Assembly (NCBI GenBank): GCA_030710605.1
Contig: CP092880.1
Location: forward strand, 14,798,454-14,862,453
Reading direction: 5' to 3'
Source: Cordylochernes scorpioides
Taxonomy: Eukaryota > Arthropoda > Arachnida > Pseudoscorpiones > Chernetidae
Length of the DNA: 64,000 nucleotides
The notes below the pieces were generated by a model. The model had not been told where the DNA came from and made no database searches. It saw nothing but the letters and a program-made list of their open reading frames with translations. Of the stretch, positions 54,060 through 64,000 are shown one piece after another. Each line of letters begins with the position of its first letter. The first letter of the stretch is position 1. A program made the translations under genes and the position numbers.

Positions 54060-54162
54060 CAAGAATGACATCCACGGCGCCAATTTATAATTTAACGAAT
54101 AGTATTTGAATAAAAGCATTTAAACGGGTAAAACCCGGGCGTTGCCCGGGTCATTCGGCTAG
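54060..54162 (+). mobile_element. Helitron 3' end
   Basis: GGCGCCAATTTATAATTT...TATTTGAATAAAAG, then hairpin CCCGGGC-GTT-GCCCGGG (54134-54150), eight bases and CTAG (54159-54162) before T. Homologous to the end of the Helitron at 16443. The rest of the element upstream is displaced by the SINE or missing. Confidence 0.75.
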
Positions 54163-54715
54163 TAAGAGAACAAAAAGGAGATTCTTGTGTAGAACATTCC
54201 GCTAGCTTTCGAACGACATCGTTCTTTAACGGGCGTGAAGATAATGTATGACAATATATAGAAGTACAATGAGAGACAAGTGATATGTAAATATGTAACT
54301 AACATGATGGCAGATAGAATTACAAAGTGTGAGAACCAGTTATGTAAATCTATATATTTGTGGTAAGAAAACAATCTTAGAATGATATTGAGAAATAAGC
54401 AAATAGGGTGAGACTGAAATAGAATATTGTAATACCTGATTACTGCATTAAGAAATAGTATGTGTTGTTTAATGTCTTCATTGTCGAATGTTGCTTCAAA
54501 GTCTTCAACTGATGAGTTTAGATTTCCGCAATATGCCTATAACACCTCTCTAGGGCTAACAGATTTAAGGTGGTGTTTAATACAAGTACAATAGGTTGTG
54601 CAATAAGTCACCATGTTCTGTATGCATTATATCCAGCCACTAGTGAAAATAATAGGTTTACAGACAACAGGTGGTGAAAAGAAAACATGAAATTTGGCTG
54701 AATTATCTTCTTGTA
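54163..54715. other. No gene recognised
   Basis: AT-rich. A hairpin GAACGACATCGTTC with flanking CTTTCG at 54200-54220 resembles the hairpin in the 13070 palindrome. No frame is supported. Confidence 0.45.
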
Positions 54716-55979
54716 TAAATAAGTTCGTGCGATTTTTTTTTTCGAAACTTGGAGTTTTTTTTGTGAAAATTTGGTTAGACCTTCAATGTTCAAAGTATTG
54801 TCCGTCGCTAGCCACTACTTTTTTTTCCATATTTCTGGCAATTGACAGATCCCATCGCGGAAAATGGCCGGCTCTTTGGCCGCTATCCATTCATCGATCC
54901 ATTTTTTGGCTTCATCATAGTTGGAGAAAGGATGGTCAGCCAGGCCATGTTGCATTGATCCGAAGAGATACTATTCGGAAGGAGCAATGTCTGGGCTATA
55001 CGGCGGGTGGAGTAAGACTTCCTATTCGAGCATTTATAAGTACGTTTTAACGGGTGCTGCAGCATGTGGCCGATCATTATGATTTTGAAAAATAGCTTTG
55101 TCGTGTTTATTGACGTATTGCAGCCGTTTTTCTCGCAATGTTCGGCTCAAAAGCATCAAGTGTCTTCAGTAAACCTCCCCTGTGATCCTTTGTTCGGTTG
55201 TAGCAGCTCATAATATACCACTCCTAGCTGGTCCTACCAAATACACCGCATAATCTTCCCGCCGTGAATATTCGGCTTGGCCATCGATGATGAGGCACAG
55301 CCAGGGTATCCATACGTTCTCTACGTTCTGGAAAATCGTAATGGACCCACTTTTCATCACCAGTTACAATTCGATGCAAAAAAAAAACCTTTTATTTTTT
55401 GACGTTGGAGCAGTTGTTAACACGAGAAAAAAACGGCGTTCGACGTCTTTTGGCTTCAGTTAATACGGCACCCAATTTTCGACCTTTCGAATCATTCCTA
55501 TTTCTTTTAAGCGATAAAAAAATGGCTGGTTGAGTGACTCCAAGTGTTTTCGCGAGTTCCTTTTGCGTTTGCGTTGGATCTTCATCGAGCCTTGCCTCTA
55601 ATTTTTCATCCTCAAACTTTGTGGCGCTCCGGGTCTTTCTTCGTTTTCCAAATCAAATTTACCACTTTTAAACCGTGCAAACCACTTCTGACACGTTCGT
55701 TCAGCTAGAGCATGGTCATCATTAACTAGGATGACTCTCAGCAGCCTTTTTCTTCATATTGAAGTAATGAAGTAAAACTCCCCGTAAAACATTTTATTTG
55801 GTACAAAGATTGACATTTTAGGAGCAAACAGAAACTAGGTTGTTTATACTTCAGAAAAAAAAGTTACTGAAAAAGGAAACCTTATGATGACGCTTCAAAA
55901 TAATGGTGTTTCCAGATGAAACAAGGGAATAATAAACTAGTAGCGCCATCTCTTTATCAAAACCTCACGAACTTATTTA
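54716..55979 (-). pseudogene. Dead mariner transposon
   Basis: 1264 bp with short inverted ends (TAAATAAGTTCGTG at left, its complement at right) and TA duplications. Minus-strand pieces: VTGDEKWVHYDFPERRERM (first catalytic Asp block), QNHNDRPHAAAPVKTYL (second), PPYSPDIAPSE-stop-YLF (third, where mariners have SD) and YDEAKKWIDEWIAAKEPAIFRDGI. Several frameshifts and stops, plus loss of the third catalytic Asp, make it inactive. Present only in duplication copy B. Confidence 0.88.
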
Positions 55980-55981
55980 TA

Positions 55982-56595
55982 CTCCCAATAATTAATCTGC
56001 ATATCCAGTATCTATTCAATGATTAATTTTTGTAATTCTCATCAATTTTTGTATCAATTAACTTAAGAGGGTCAATAAAATATTTTTAGTTGAATTGTCT
56101 AAGCAAGAGGTCGACAAAATTTTGAGTCGGAAGAGTCAAAAATTACAATTTACAAAATTTCAAAGTTTTTAAAGAGCCACAACATATTTTCTTGCCAACA
56201 ATAAATAGTACTCACATAAATAATATTTACATATGGAACTATATAAAGAGCTTCACATCCAAAGAGCAGCATGTGACTCGCACCCTGTTGTCGACCCCTG
56301 GTCTATGCAATAAGTGTAATAAGTCCAAAGATAAATGCGCGAGCATAGTTTCAATTTATATTCATGAAATACTCTGTATCTATGTAGCCATGCCAAGTTT
56401 AATCATCTTTAACCAGCTTCTATTGGGTATTACACTTTTCAATTTCCACTAGTGTATTTGAGGAATTTGTCAGTAATTGTACTGTCTAAAGCGGTCAATA
56501 GAAGGACAAAGCCAAAATGGTTGGATAACACATGTTGTTACTTAACATCGGTTATATCCTATACGTTACCGTGGGGTCGTATATTTGGTCGTAGA
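55982..56595. other. No gene recognised
   Basis: AT-rich. 56105-56220 is similar to 17460-17540 (GTCAAAAATTACAATTTACAAAATTT and AAAGAGCCACAA), a dispersed repeat of unknown type. Confidence 0.45.
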
Positions 56596-56775
56596 GGTAC
56601 AGTCTCTGCCCCACGCTGTCGAGGGCCAACAACCCGAAACGCATACGTGGTTGACTTTTCGTGGTTGATTTATCAAGAAATTGGGTTGGCCAAATATCAC
56701 GGAACAAGTTAAATAAATGTTTAGTTTATTTTTATTCCACTAGATAGCGCTCTGCCATCCTTATGTCCCTATAGT
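56596..56775 (+). repeat. Hammerhead/CTCF-motif repeat family, member 3
   Basis: Complete hammerhead-like fold at 56611-56650, then TTTATCAAGAAATTGGGTTGG and a CTCF-like motif with one change (CCACTAGATAGCGCTC, 56737-56752). Confidence 0.75.
56611..56650 (+). ncRNA. Hammerhead ribozyme-like motif (A6 substituted)
   Basis: CCACG / CUGUCGA / GGG-CCAACAA-CCC / GAAAC / GCAUA / CGUGG. Stem I and stem II pair perfectly and GAAAC is intact. CUGUCGA has U where the core needs A6, and helix III is weak. With the copy at 6648, which has the intact CUGACGA, the two imply a complete ancestral ribozyme. Confidence 0.65.
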
Positions 56776-57440
56776 TCGTCATTCAGCCACAAAGAGAGAA
56801 ATAGTTACTCTTCAGTACCGGATAAATAAGAAAAGCAGCCTAACACAATTCTACTTCTGGAATGCCCAATTTTTCGGGATTATAAGGAAAGAAAATTTGG
56901 TGGCATCTGACAGCTACATGAATTCGTAGATGAGAAAGGAACATATACAAATTTTAATCAATTTGTAGATATATATATGACTATCTTTTGAACTGGGAAA
57001 GAGAGGGAAGGAAATTTTGAGAGAATTGATTTTGTATGTTTGTCTTTTTTCTCCTTTCTCCTTGTATATAGCCAATTTGTTATGATGTAAAGAAATGTAT
57101 TGACACAAATATCCCTGAGTTATCGTGTTATAGGATATTAATAAAGGCCAATACCGTATTACATTTATTTGGTAGATTAAACTGCCACTGGGAGGGTTAA
57201 CCACTGATAAGCCATGCCTTCTCACGGTTTAATCATTTCATTAAGGGAGAGATGAGAATTTTAATTGAAAAAAAAAAAAGAAAGAAAGGTGGCGCTATAT
57301 AAATACTCTATAACATAGTAAACCGTCAATAAACTGATAGGGACATAGTCTGAAAATTGGGTATATAGGTGGCCTTGGTGAATTTGTCAAAACTGGTGTT
57401 TTGGTTCATTCTTTAACAATACTATTACGTTTTTTTTAAT
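56776..57440. other. No gene recognised; repeat G fragment
   Basis: 57170-57230 carries the complement of repeat G (GGTAGATTAAACTGCCACTGGGAGGG). The rest is AT-rich with no supported frame. Confidence 0.45.
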
Positions 57441-57760
57441 GGGGGTCCGTGGAAGGATGGTCTAAATCGTTGGTTTTCGACCACAACGACCCGGGTTCGA
57501 TTTCCGCATTGGGCACTTTTTTTTTTTTTTTCTGATAAAAAAATTTGCTCCAATGGCCCCCGATTTTTGCAAAAGTCTAACCCCATCAGCGAGTGCAAGT
57601 AACCAAAATGGGCTCTGGCATATTTGTAAGTACAAAGTCGAACTGCTTTTCACATGTATAGACATGTGGTGTACTTACAGTAAAAGCAGTCGTCAACCTC
57701 TACCCACCATGATTATTATGGCCTGTATCACGTGTACTAGGGATTAGCAAAAAAAAAAAA
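57441..57760 (+). mobile_element. tRNA-derived SINE, family A (copy 7)
   Basis: Head GGGGGTCCGTGGAAGGATGG, B-box GGGTTCGATTTCC, long internal T-run, end GGGATTAGC plus A-run. Located in the block unique to copy B. Confidence 0.86.
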
Positions 57761-58069
57761 CCATTGATGGCCCAAATCATCTAATCTAATATTTCTTCAC
57801 ATTGCAGTAATGGGGTCTGCAGAGTTATCTTGAATGATTTATTTAATGAGATAAACTTATGATAGCCTAAATATTTGTTAACATTATTCCGATAGATGGC
57901 GCTCAAATTTATTTAATGTTTTTCTACTTCTCTCATTATACAACACAACTAATATACTCTCTTAATAAAACTATATTCATACAAATCAATAACGCATCAT
58001 CTATATATAACAAATGAAGACATTAAGACGCGAATGTTTCTTTTCACAAATAAACCAAACTTATACTTT

Positions 58070-58338
58070 AAGAAAAAGGCATCTCCTTATCGTGCAACTG
58101 AAAGTTGCCGATGGCTTGCGCCATCTATCGGAATAAATATAAACTATTCTCGTTGATTTTTAATTATTCCAGAATTGGCCAAATACCCATTCTTGATTAA
58201 TCAAGAAAAGTTAAACACGGACGCGTTTCGGGCTGTTGGCCATCAAAAATCAACAAGAATAGTTGATATTTATTCCGATAGATGGCGCAAGCCATCAGCA
58301 ACTTTCAATTGCACGATAAGGAGATGCCTTTTTCTTAA
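58070..58338. repeat. Palindromic repeat with half hammerhead motif (copy B)
   Basis: Duplicate of 274-540; the half-motif (ACGCGTTTCGGGCTGTTGGCC) is at about 58222-58243 on the minus strand. Confidence 0.75.
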
Positions 58339-58446
58339 TTTATGCACCTTATCCTAGTACAATATTACATTTGTACTATTTTTTCAAACTTATACTGTCC
58401 TTACTGCGATGACAAAATATTGGGAGAACTTGGCTCATCAGTTCGC

Positions 58447-58640
58447 CGGTTCAAAAATCACTTTATTAGGTACCGCTCAACAAGAGCAACATAGTTTATG
58501 ATAATTGAAACAATGAATAATATGTGAATGTTATTCACATATTAAACAAAATGTTAACGCGGGATTCAATCCCGGTTCATGACTGTCGGGAATCGAGGGT
58601 GTTACCCACTCGTCCACCGACTTTTTTTTTTTTTTTTGGT
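58447..58640 (-). mobile_element. SINE family B (copy B)
   Basis: Duplicate of 645-812. It is slightly longer (includes TTATTCACATATTAAACAAAATG) and has a longer T-run; the right target duplication has mutated. Confidence 0.7.
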
Positions 58641-58841
58641 GCACATCATTAGTGAACCCTCCTAGCGGTTTCAAAAATTTAATCTACCAGACTGCTTCTT
58701 TAGAGTTTCAATACTGTATTGGATCATTGTGATTTAATATGCTGCACTGAAGGGTCGAATCTTAGAAATGGTATTTAAGCAAACTATGGGCATAAGCTTT
58801 TAGGACAGTAGAATTACATTTGGATGGTGGTGTCTTTTCCA

Positions 58842-59147
58842 TGGAGCAGATCAGATCGGTCCATGCACCCTGATCACAATATCGGCCAACTGAGGTGCCT
58901 TGTTCGTATGGATGTTCTCTTCTGGATTAATGTCTGCCATATAGAGGACTGCAAGGATGGCTGGGTATATATGGTCCGGAGTGAGTTGGGTGTTGTGGCA
59001 GTTATTACAGTTCCTGTAGGATCTAGTCATGTCTGGGTTTATCTTCATTCTTTTAAAATGTTCTGTTATGATTCTTAATATTGTTCCCGTTAATTCTCTG
59101 TTAATGTTGAGGTTGCATATGGGCTGGGGTAGAATTACATTCAATAT
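58842..59147 (-). pseudogene. LINE ORF2 C-terminal fragment (copy B)
   Basis: Duplicate of 1015-1320; the 97-residue translation is the same in both copies. Confidence 0.6.
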
Positions 59148-59880
59148 TCGCTGGGATCAACATTTACTTAGGAAGAACCCGGACAACGCTTGGATAGTAC
59201 AGATGTATGATAAATAGATGTGATATATATAGATAGATGTCAAATTTTGACAGTTTATGTGGAGTCTAAACTCCCAGGATCCCGTCAATAAAGATTGATT
59301 ATAAAAATAAATTAACTCAAGATTTACTGTTCCTATTCAGAGGAGGACTATCAGAGAAACAGTGAACTTACGATAACGTTATTATTGATGACGATGATAA
59401 AAAAAATAATGAAACTAATTAATTTCCTTATTATATATATATATCGTAATCGAAAGGAAGGGTGCAACCGTTATGATTACAATCCCCAAAAATTAGTTCC
59501 AGCCAAGTGAGCAGCGCACCCGCGACGTGCCGTAGCATTCGCCCGCGATTGTCTGCCACGTTTATTTTTGTACAGTTTTTATAAATGAATGAATTTGGAT
59601 ATTTACATTTTAAAACACTTTTAACATATTCACATACTTATTTTGGCGAAAATAATTTATACATCTTGGATATCATATAATTTTTGACATATATATTCTC
59701 TGTGGGTATTTCATCTCTATTTTCGACACCATAACTTAAGACACTGGTTCTAGATCTGTTCATTGAAGAGGCTAATGGTTGAGAAAATGGAAATCATATA
59801 AATGGATAATAACATTTAATTCTCTCTTCTATTGATGACAAATCTCTCATTATCACTTCACACCAGTACATCATCTATAT

Positions 59881-60194
59881 CGGGGGTCGGTGGAAGGATG
59901 GTCTAAACCGTTGGTGTTCTACCGTTACGACCCGGGTTCGATTCCCGCATTGGGCACTTTTTACTGATTTAAAAAAAATGCTTCAATGGCCCCCGATTCT
60001 TGTAAAAATCCACCAGCGAGTGCAAGTAACCAAACGGGGGCTTTGCCACATTTGTAAGTGCAAAGTCGAACTGCTTTTCACATGTGTAGACATGTGGTGC
60101 ATTTACAGTAAAAGCAGTCGCCTACTTCTACCCACCGTGATTAACATGGCCTGTACCACGTGTACTAGAGATAAGCAAAAAAAAAAAAAAAAAA
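59881..60194 (+). mobile_element. SINE family A (copy 8, duplicate of copy 1)
   Basis: Same as 2140-2444 apart from a few substitutions and a longer A-tail (about 18). Confidence 0.88.
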
Positions 60195-61013
60195 CATAAA
60201 CTATCACTCCAGAAAGGAGAATAATTTTAGTTTCAAAAAGGACGTAACTAATAAGAAATCAAATCCAATATGAAAAGAGGAAAGATTTTCTAATAATCTT
60301 TTTTCTGACAGTATATAAAATTTCCACTCTCCTTAACACAAACCTGTTTAGAAAAGACAACTTCAATGTTTTTACAAAATAGCCAATTTTGTAATATTCA
60401 AATTTTTCCATTTGGCAAGATGACAATTCCATTTCGGGGTGCCAAAAGCGAAACCTTGACGACTTAAACATTCCTTTATCTTTCTTTTCTCTTTTTATCT
60501 TTTAATATTTTCTATCAGATGTGGAGATATAGAAATGTGGCAATGTGGCGTATATATTTCGTAATACATTTTCTAATTTTCCGCTTACTTTGCAAATTTT
60601 ACTTATTTCGAAAAAGTTTACCTAATTATAAATATGTTTTGACAACTAGAGAAATAATCCGGCTGTGTAAAAAAAGTCTGGTAAACGTTTCGAAAAACAA
60701 TGATGCGAAATTCGGTAAAAGAATTTTGCAATGATGATTCTTTTGTGGACTGTTGCAAGGATTTAAATCAGATCACTAATTAGCAGAAAGGAGAGGGTAA
60801 AAGTCTCCTTTAAATTAACTTCATTTAAAACATGTTAAGATGACAGAGGAAAATAAACCAACTGGTCAACAGACCATGCTGCGCGCTAATGCTTTGTCGC
60901 CGGCTGGCGCCGCTGGGTTTGTTTGTTTGGTGTCACCTGTCGTCTGGCCGACGTCCCGAAGTGGATCTCCATTATTCCACACCGGCTTTTTAACGGTTCT
61001 TCCTGATAGAATA

Positions 61014-61272
61014 CAACTATCCCCCGATTTACACGGTAGATACGTTCCTGAGAAAAACGTGTAAATCGGGGGATAGGTGTACACAGAGATAAAAATAAAA
61101 TGCATTGACAGGTTGAAATATGTAGTCAGCGCATAAGCTCGGGATTCCTCAAGAGATGTGTACACAGCGCATGTGTTCAATCACAGTAGCATTTAGTATA
61201 GTGTAAAAGCGTGAAAACCGTGTAAAAGTGAAAACGTGTAAAACAAGTACCGTGTAAATCGGGGGATAGGTG
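61014..61272. mobile_element. TA-flanked MITE (copy B)
   Basis: Duplicate of 3268-3550 with one terminal substitution (CAACTATCC) and a shorter interior. Confidence 0.72.
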
Positions 61273-61719
61273 TATTTGTCTAACAGAACTTGTTTTAACA
61301 AAGCTTTTTTTTTTAAATAAAGAATACATCAGCACTATATTCTCTAATTTCCCGATTTTTCGGCGACTTACAGCCACCTTCTTCAGGAGAATGGGTTTAG
61401 GTATCAGTATAGAGTGAGTTCAAAGGAACTCATCAATGTTATATCATTATTATCATTTCTTATTTCGTAATATGTTAATTAGTTATTTCTCGATCTAATT
61501 ATCAAAATAATTAATTGAAACTATGACAGTGATTGCCTACAGACCTAACTATATATCGCAGTAAGGTTTCATTCGGTTAGAAAATGACTCACCAAGAAAG
61601 AGTTGTCCAATTAGGACAAAAAAATTTGTATGTGTAGAATATTTATAGAGGGGAAAATTATTCAAATTTCAGAACAATTAATTGATCTATTCCAGAGTTT
61701 GATCATCACAAATTGAGAA

Positions 61720-62790
61720 AGTCAATATGTCGTTGGACCCCCACTGGCCTGGATGTAGGCTGCCGTGTCATGGACTGATAAAGTTTCCGGATGGTGTGTT
61801 GCCGGATTTATTGTCAAATTGTCTCCAACTGTCGGGATAAATGGTCAACATTCCGGGATGGTTGCAGTCACCTTTCCATCACGTCCCAGATGTGCTCTAT
61901 GGGTGAGAGATTAGACGACCTTGCTGGCCATGGAAGAGTTCGGCAAGATTGAAGACAATCTATAGTAACACGTGCCGTGTGTGGCCGGGCATTATCTTGT
62001 TGAGAATTAAGCCCGGTAATGTGAAAGAAACGCCAACAAAACAGGCCATATAATGTCATCAACATACCGTTGTATTTAATTAAAAAGGCATATATTGGAT
62101 CAAAATATAATTTATTTTACCAATAATTCAGTTGGCTAAACGCCAACCTCTTTCAAGGTATTATAACATATTATAGTATGACATACAATATATGCTTTTT
62201 TAATTAAAGATCTAATTATGGATTGCTCTATTGTCAAAACGATACCGTTGTATTGTCAGTGTGCCAGGAATGATTACTAATGGGGTCCTGCTATCAAATG
62301 AAATAGCACCCTAGACCATAACGTCCTGTTGTGGACCTATGTGGTGTTTAAAAGTATGGTCAGGATACACAGGCTGCCCAGGACGTCTCCAGACACGTTT
62401 GCGACGGTCGTCAAGACACAGTGAGAAACGGAACTCATCACTATAGACTATACGTCTGCAGTCCGCATAGTGGGAAGTTGATCGCTCCTGACACCACTGT
62501 AGTCGGACTTGTCGGTGTACCAGTGGCGAGCTCTTAGATTCCGCTCTCTAGTCGTCTTTTGATGGTCATTTTGGACACTTGTATGCCGGTCACACATGAT
62601 CTGGTGCTGTGACAGCCGTTCTGACAATCGCTCTGTCCTCCCGTTCTGTTGTGTCCCATGGTCGACCGCTACCGTCCTGACGTTGCATTGCTCCGTTGCT
62701 GACCCACTCTTGTCAACATCGTCTAATAGCTGCATCACTTCGACACAGATGTCGTGAGATTAGTCGACTTGACCAACCAGCCTCTTTCAA
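61720..62790 (-). pseudogene. Tc1-like transposase pseudogene (copy B)
   Basis: Same fragments as copy A (QDNARPHTARVTID, SPIEHIWD, CRRIV-type block) with the same 166-bp insertion (about 62078-62242) and the same 12-bp duplication. Insertion and inactivation therefore preceded the segmental duplication. The N-terminal helix-turn-helix region carries more changes than in copy A. Confidence 0.85.
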
Positions 62791-63198
62791 TCCAATGGAA
62801 CGAACTGTTTCGTAATGAGCACGAATCTTTCAGCGAGGCATTGATACAGTAGAAATAGTCTTACAGTAAAATATTTAACGTAAATTTTGAAAATCAGATC
62901 GTGCTGCGCTGAATACTCTGGATGAATAAGCAGTTGAGATGGGCTGGAGCTCTTGCTTGGCATAAATCGGTCAAATTTTTCAATAATCTGCAGGTCGAAA
63001 GGTCTTTGTGTACACACTTTCATATAAAACGGATAACCCTTTCTTGGTACGTCGATTTATTTGTTATAGAATGTAGCTCTTATTTGAAAAAAAAAAAAAA
63101 AAAGATGAAATTCTTGCTCATTCGCCAACAGCAGATTTTCAGGAGCGAATAGATATCACTGACGACACACACTCTCTCTCTTTGACACTCATATCTGT

Positions 63199-63506
63199 GG
63201 GGTCGGTGGAAGGATGGTCTAAACCGTTGGTTTTCGACCGCTACGACCCGGGTTCGATTCCCGCAATGGGTACTTTTTTCTGAATAAAAAAAAAATGCTC
63301 CAATGGCCCCTGATTCTTGCAAAAGTCCAACCCACCAGCAAGTGCAAGTAATCAAACGGAGCTCTGGTACATTTTTAAATGCAAAGTCGAACTGATTTTC
63401 ACATGTGTAGACATGTGGTCCACTTACAATAAAAGCAGTCGCCGACCTCTACCTACCATGATTATCATGGCCTGTACCACGTGTACTAGGGATAAGCAAA
63501 AAAAAA
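63199..63506 (+). mobile_element. SINE family A (copy 9, duplicate of copy 2)
   Basis: Same position in the duplication as 5464-5769; substitutions are slightly more numerous than in other duplicated parts. Confidence 0.88.
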
Positions 63507-63794
63507 CCACTCATATCAAACAAATAAAATATATTTCAATAAATGAATAAAATTTAAAGCAAGGGAGCTAAAAAATATATCGATAATTTTAAATAAAAAT
63601 GTATTTATTATTAAATGCAAATATACTAAAAAAGAGAAAGCGTGTGCGAGGCAAAAAATATATTCATTCATTTTTTTTTCACGCCACATGTTTTATTTTA
63701 TCATTTTCGTCTAGAAAATATTTATTTAAGAGTATTTTGTCATTAAGTTCACTCTCCTTCGCTGAAAAAAAAGTTTGTATATTAATTAAGCAAT

Positions 63795-64000
63795 TGTTGC
63801 GTTGTTGGTTGACAAAGAATAACTTCCGTGGGTACAAAAGATCTTTAGGACTTTATTTAAGCCTAATAAATAAAATAATTACAGAGGAGTGCAAAAATAA
63901 AACAACAATAAAGAACACAGCAGTTACAAACTTACCAACTGCAGCACGGTGAGGGAAAGCAGGAGCAGAACAGGAGACAGAAGTTCGTAGAACCTTCTAG
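63795..64000 (-). mobile_element. Solo LTR start (copy B, cut by window end)
   Basis: Matches 6059-6264 up to the downstream heat-shock array. The left flank is AAGCAAT rather than AATATAT, so the four flanking bases differ from copy A. Confidence 0.75.

Larger units (their letters stand above)
53509..64000. repeat. Segmental duplication, copy B (interrupted)
   Basis: 53509-53560 matches 1-52, and 57856-64000 matches 53-6264. The intervening 53561-57855 is absent from copy A. Contents of 57856-64000 repeat copy A element by element, with small indels. The right edge is outside the window. Confidence 0.95.

Overview
This window is animal nuclear DNA, AT-rich and almost entirely repetitive. 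It most resembles an arthropod or other invertebrate: there are mariner and Tc1 elements, non-LTR retrotransposons of two or three APE/RNase H lineages, Helitrons, tRNA-derived SINEs and isolated exons with consensus splice sites. The species cannot be named from the sequence. No bacterial-style gene, operon or CRISPR array is present, and a 100-base assembly gap lies at 51236-51335.

Layout. Bases 1-6264 and 53509-64000 are two direct copies of one segment, only a few percent different. The second copy is interrupted by 4.3 kb (53561-57855) holding a tRNA-Gly-like sequence, a SINE, a Helitron 3' end, a dead mariner and a hammerhead-like repeat. The duplicated segment carries a palindromic repeat, a SINE inserted into another repeat with a visible 9-bp target duplication, a LINE C-terminal fragment, two SINEs, a small MITE, a Tc1 transposase pseudogene broken by a 166-bp insertion, and a solo LTR whose sequence contains heat-shock elements. 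From 7 to 17 kb there are palindromes, three large minisatellites (62, 73 and 31 bp units), mariner relics and two Helitrons. At 18059-20233 lies a 5'-truncated but open LINE (RT, RNase H, zinc knuckle). A probable 3'-terminal host exon follows at 20672-20899. At 24287-29920 is a 5.6-kb LTR element with LTRs that read identical and no pol gene. From 30 to 39 kb there are palindromes, TA-flanked MITEs and a Helitron precisely inserted in a palindrome arm.

A convincing internal host exon is at 39621-39756. An 11-unit array of a LINE 3' terminus follows, and a second such array lies at 23.2-23.9 kb. From 43.9 to 51.2 kb one decayed LINE contains a nearly intact 4.7-kb LINE flanked by a 13-bp target duplication. 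The inner LINE's ORF1 carries a 2A-like ribosome-skipping motif. Downstream of the gap a 24-bp minisatellite abuts a GC-rich first exon encoding a signal peptide (52192-52285).

The most notable signals are regulatory or RNA-level properties of mobile DNA: hammerhead-ribozyme-like folds and CTCF-like motifs in one dispersed family, heat-shock elements in a solo LTR, a 2A peptide in a LINE, and LINE 3' ends amplified into satellites. Host genes are represented only by fragments, so no pathway can be reconstructed.
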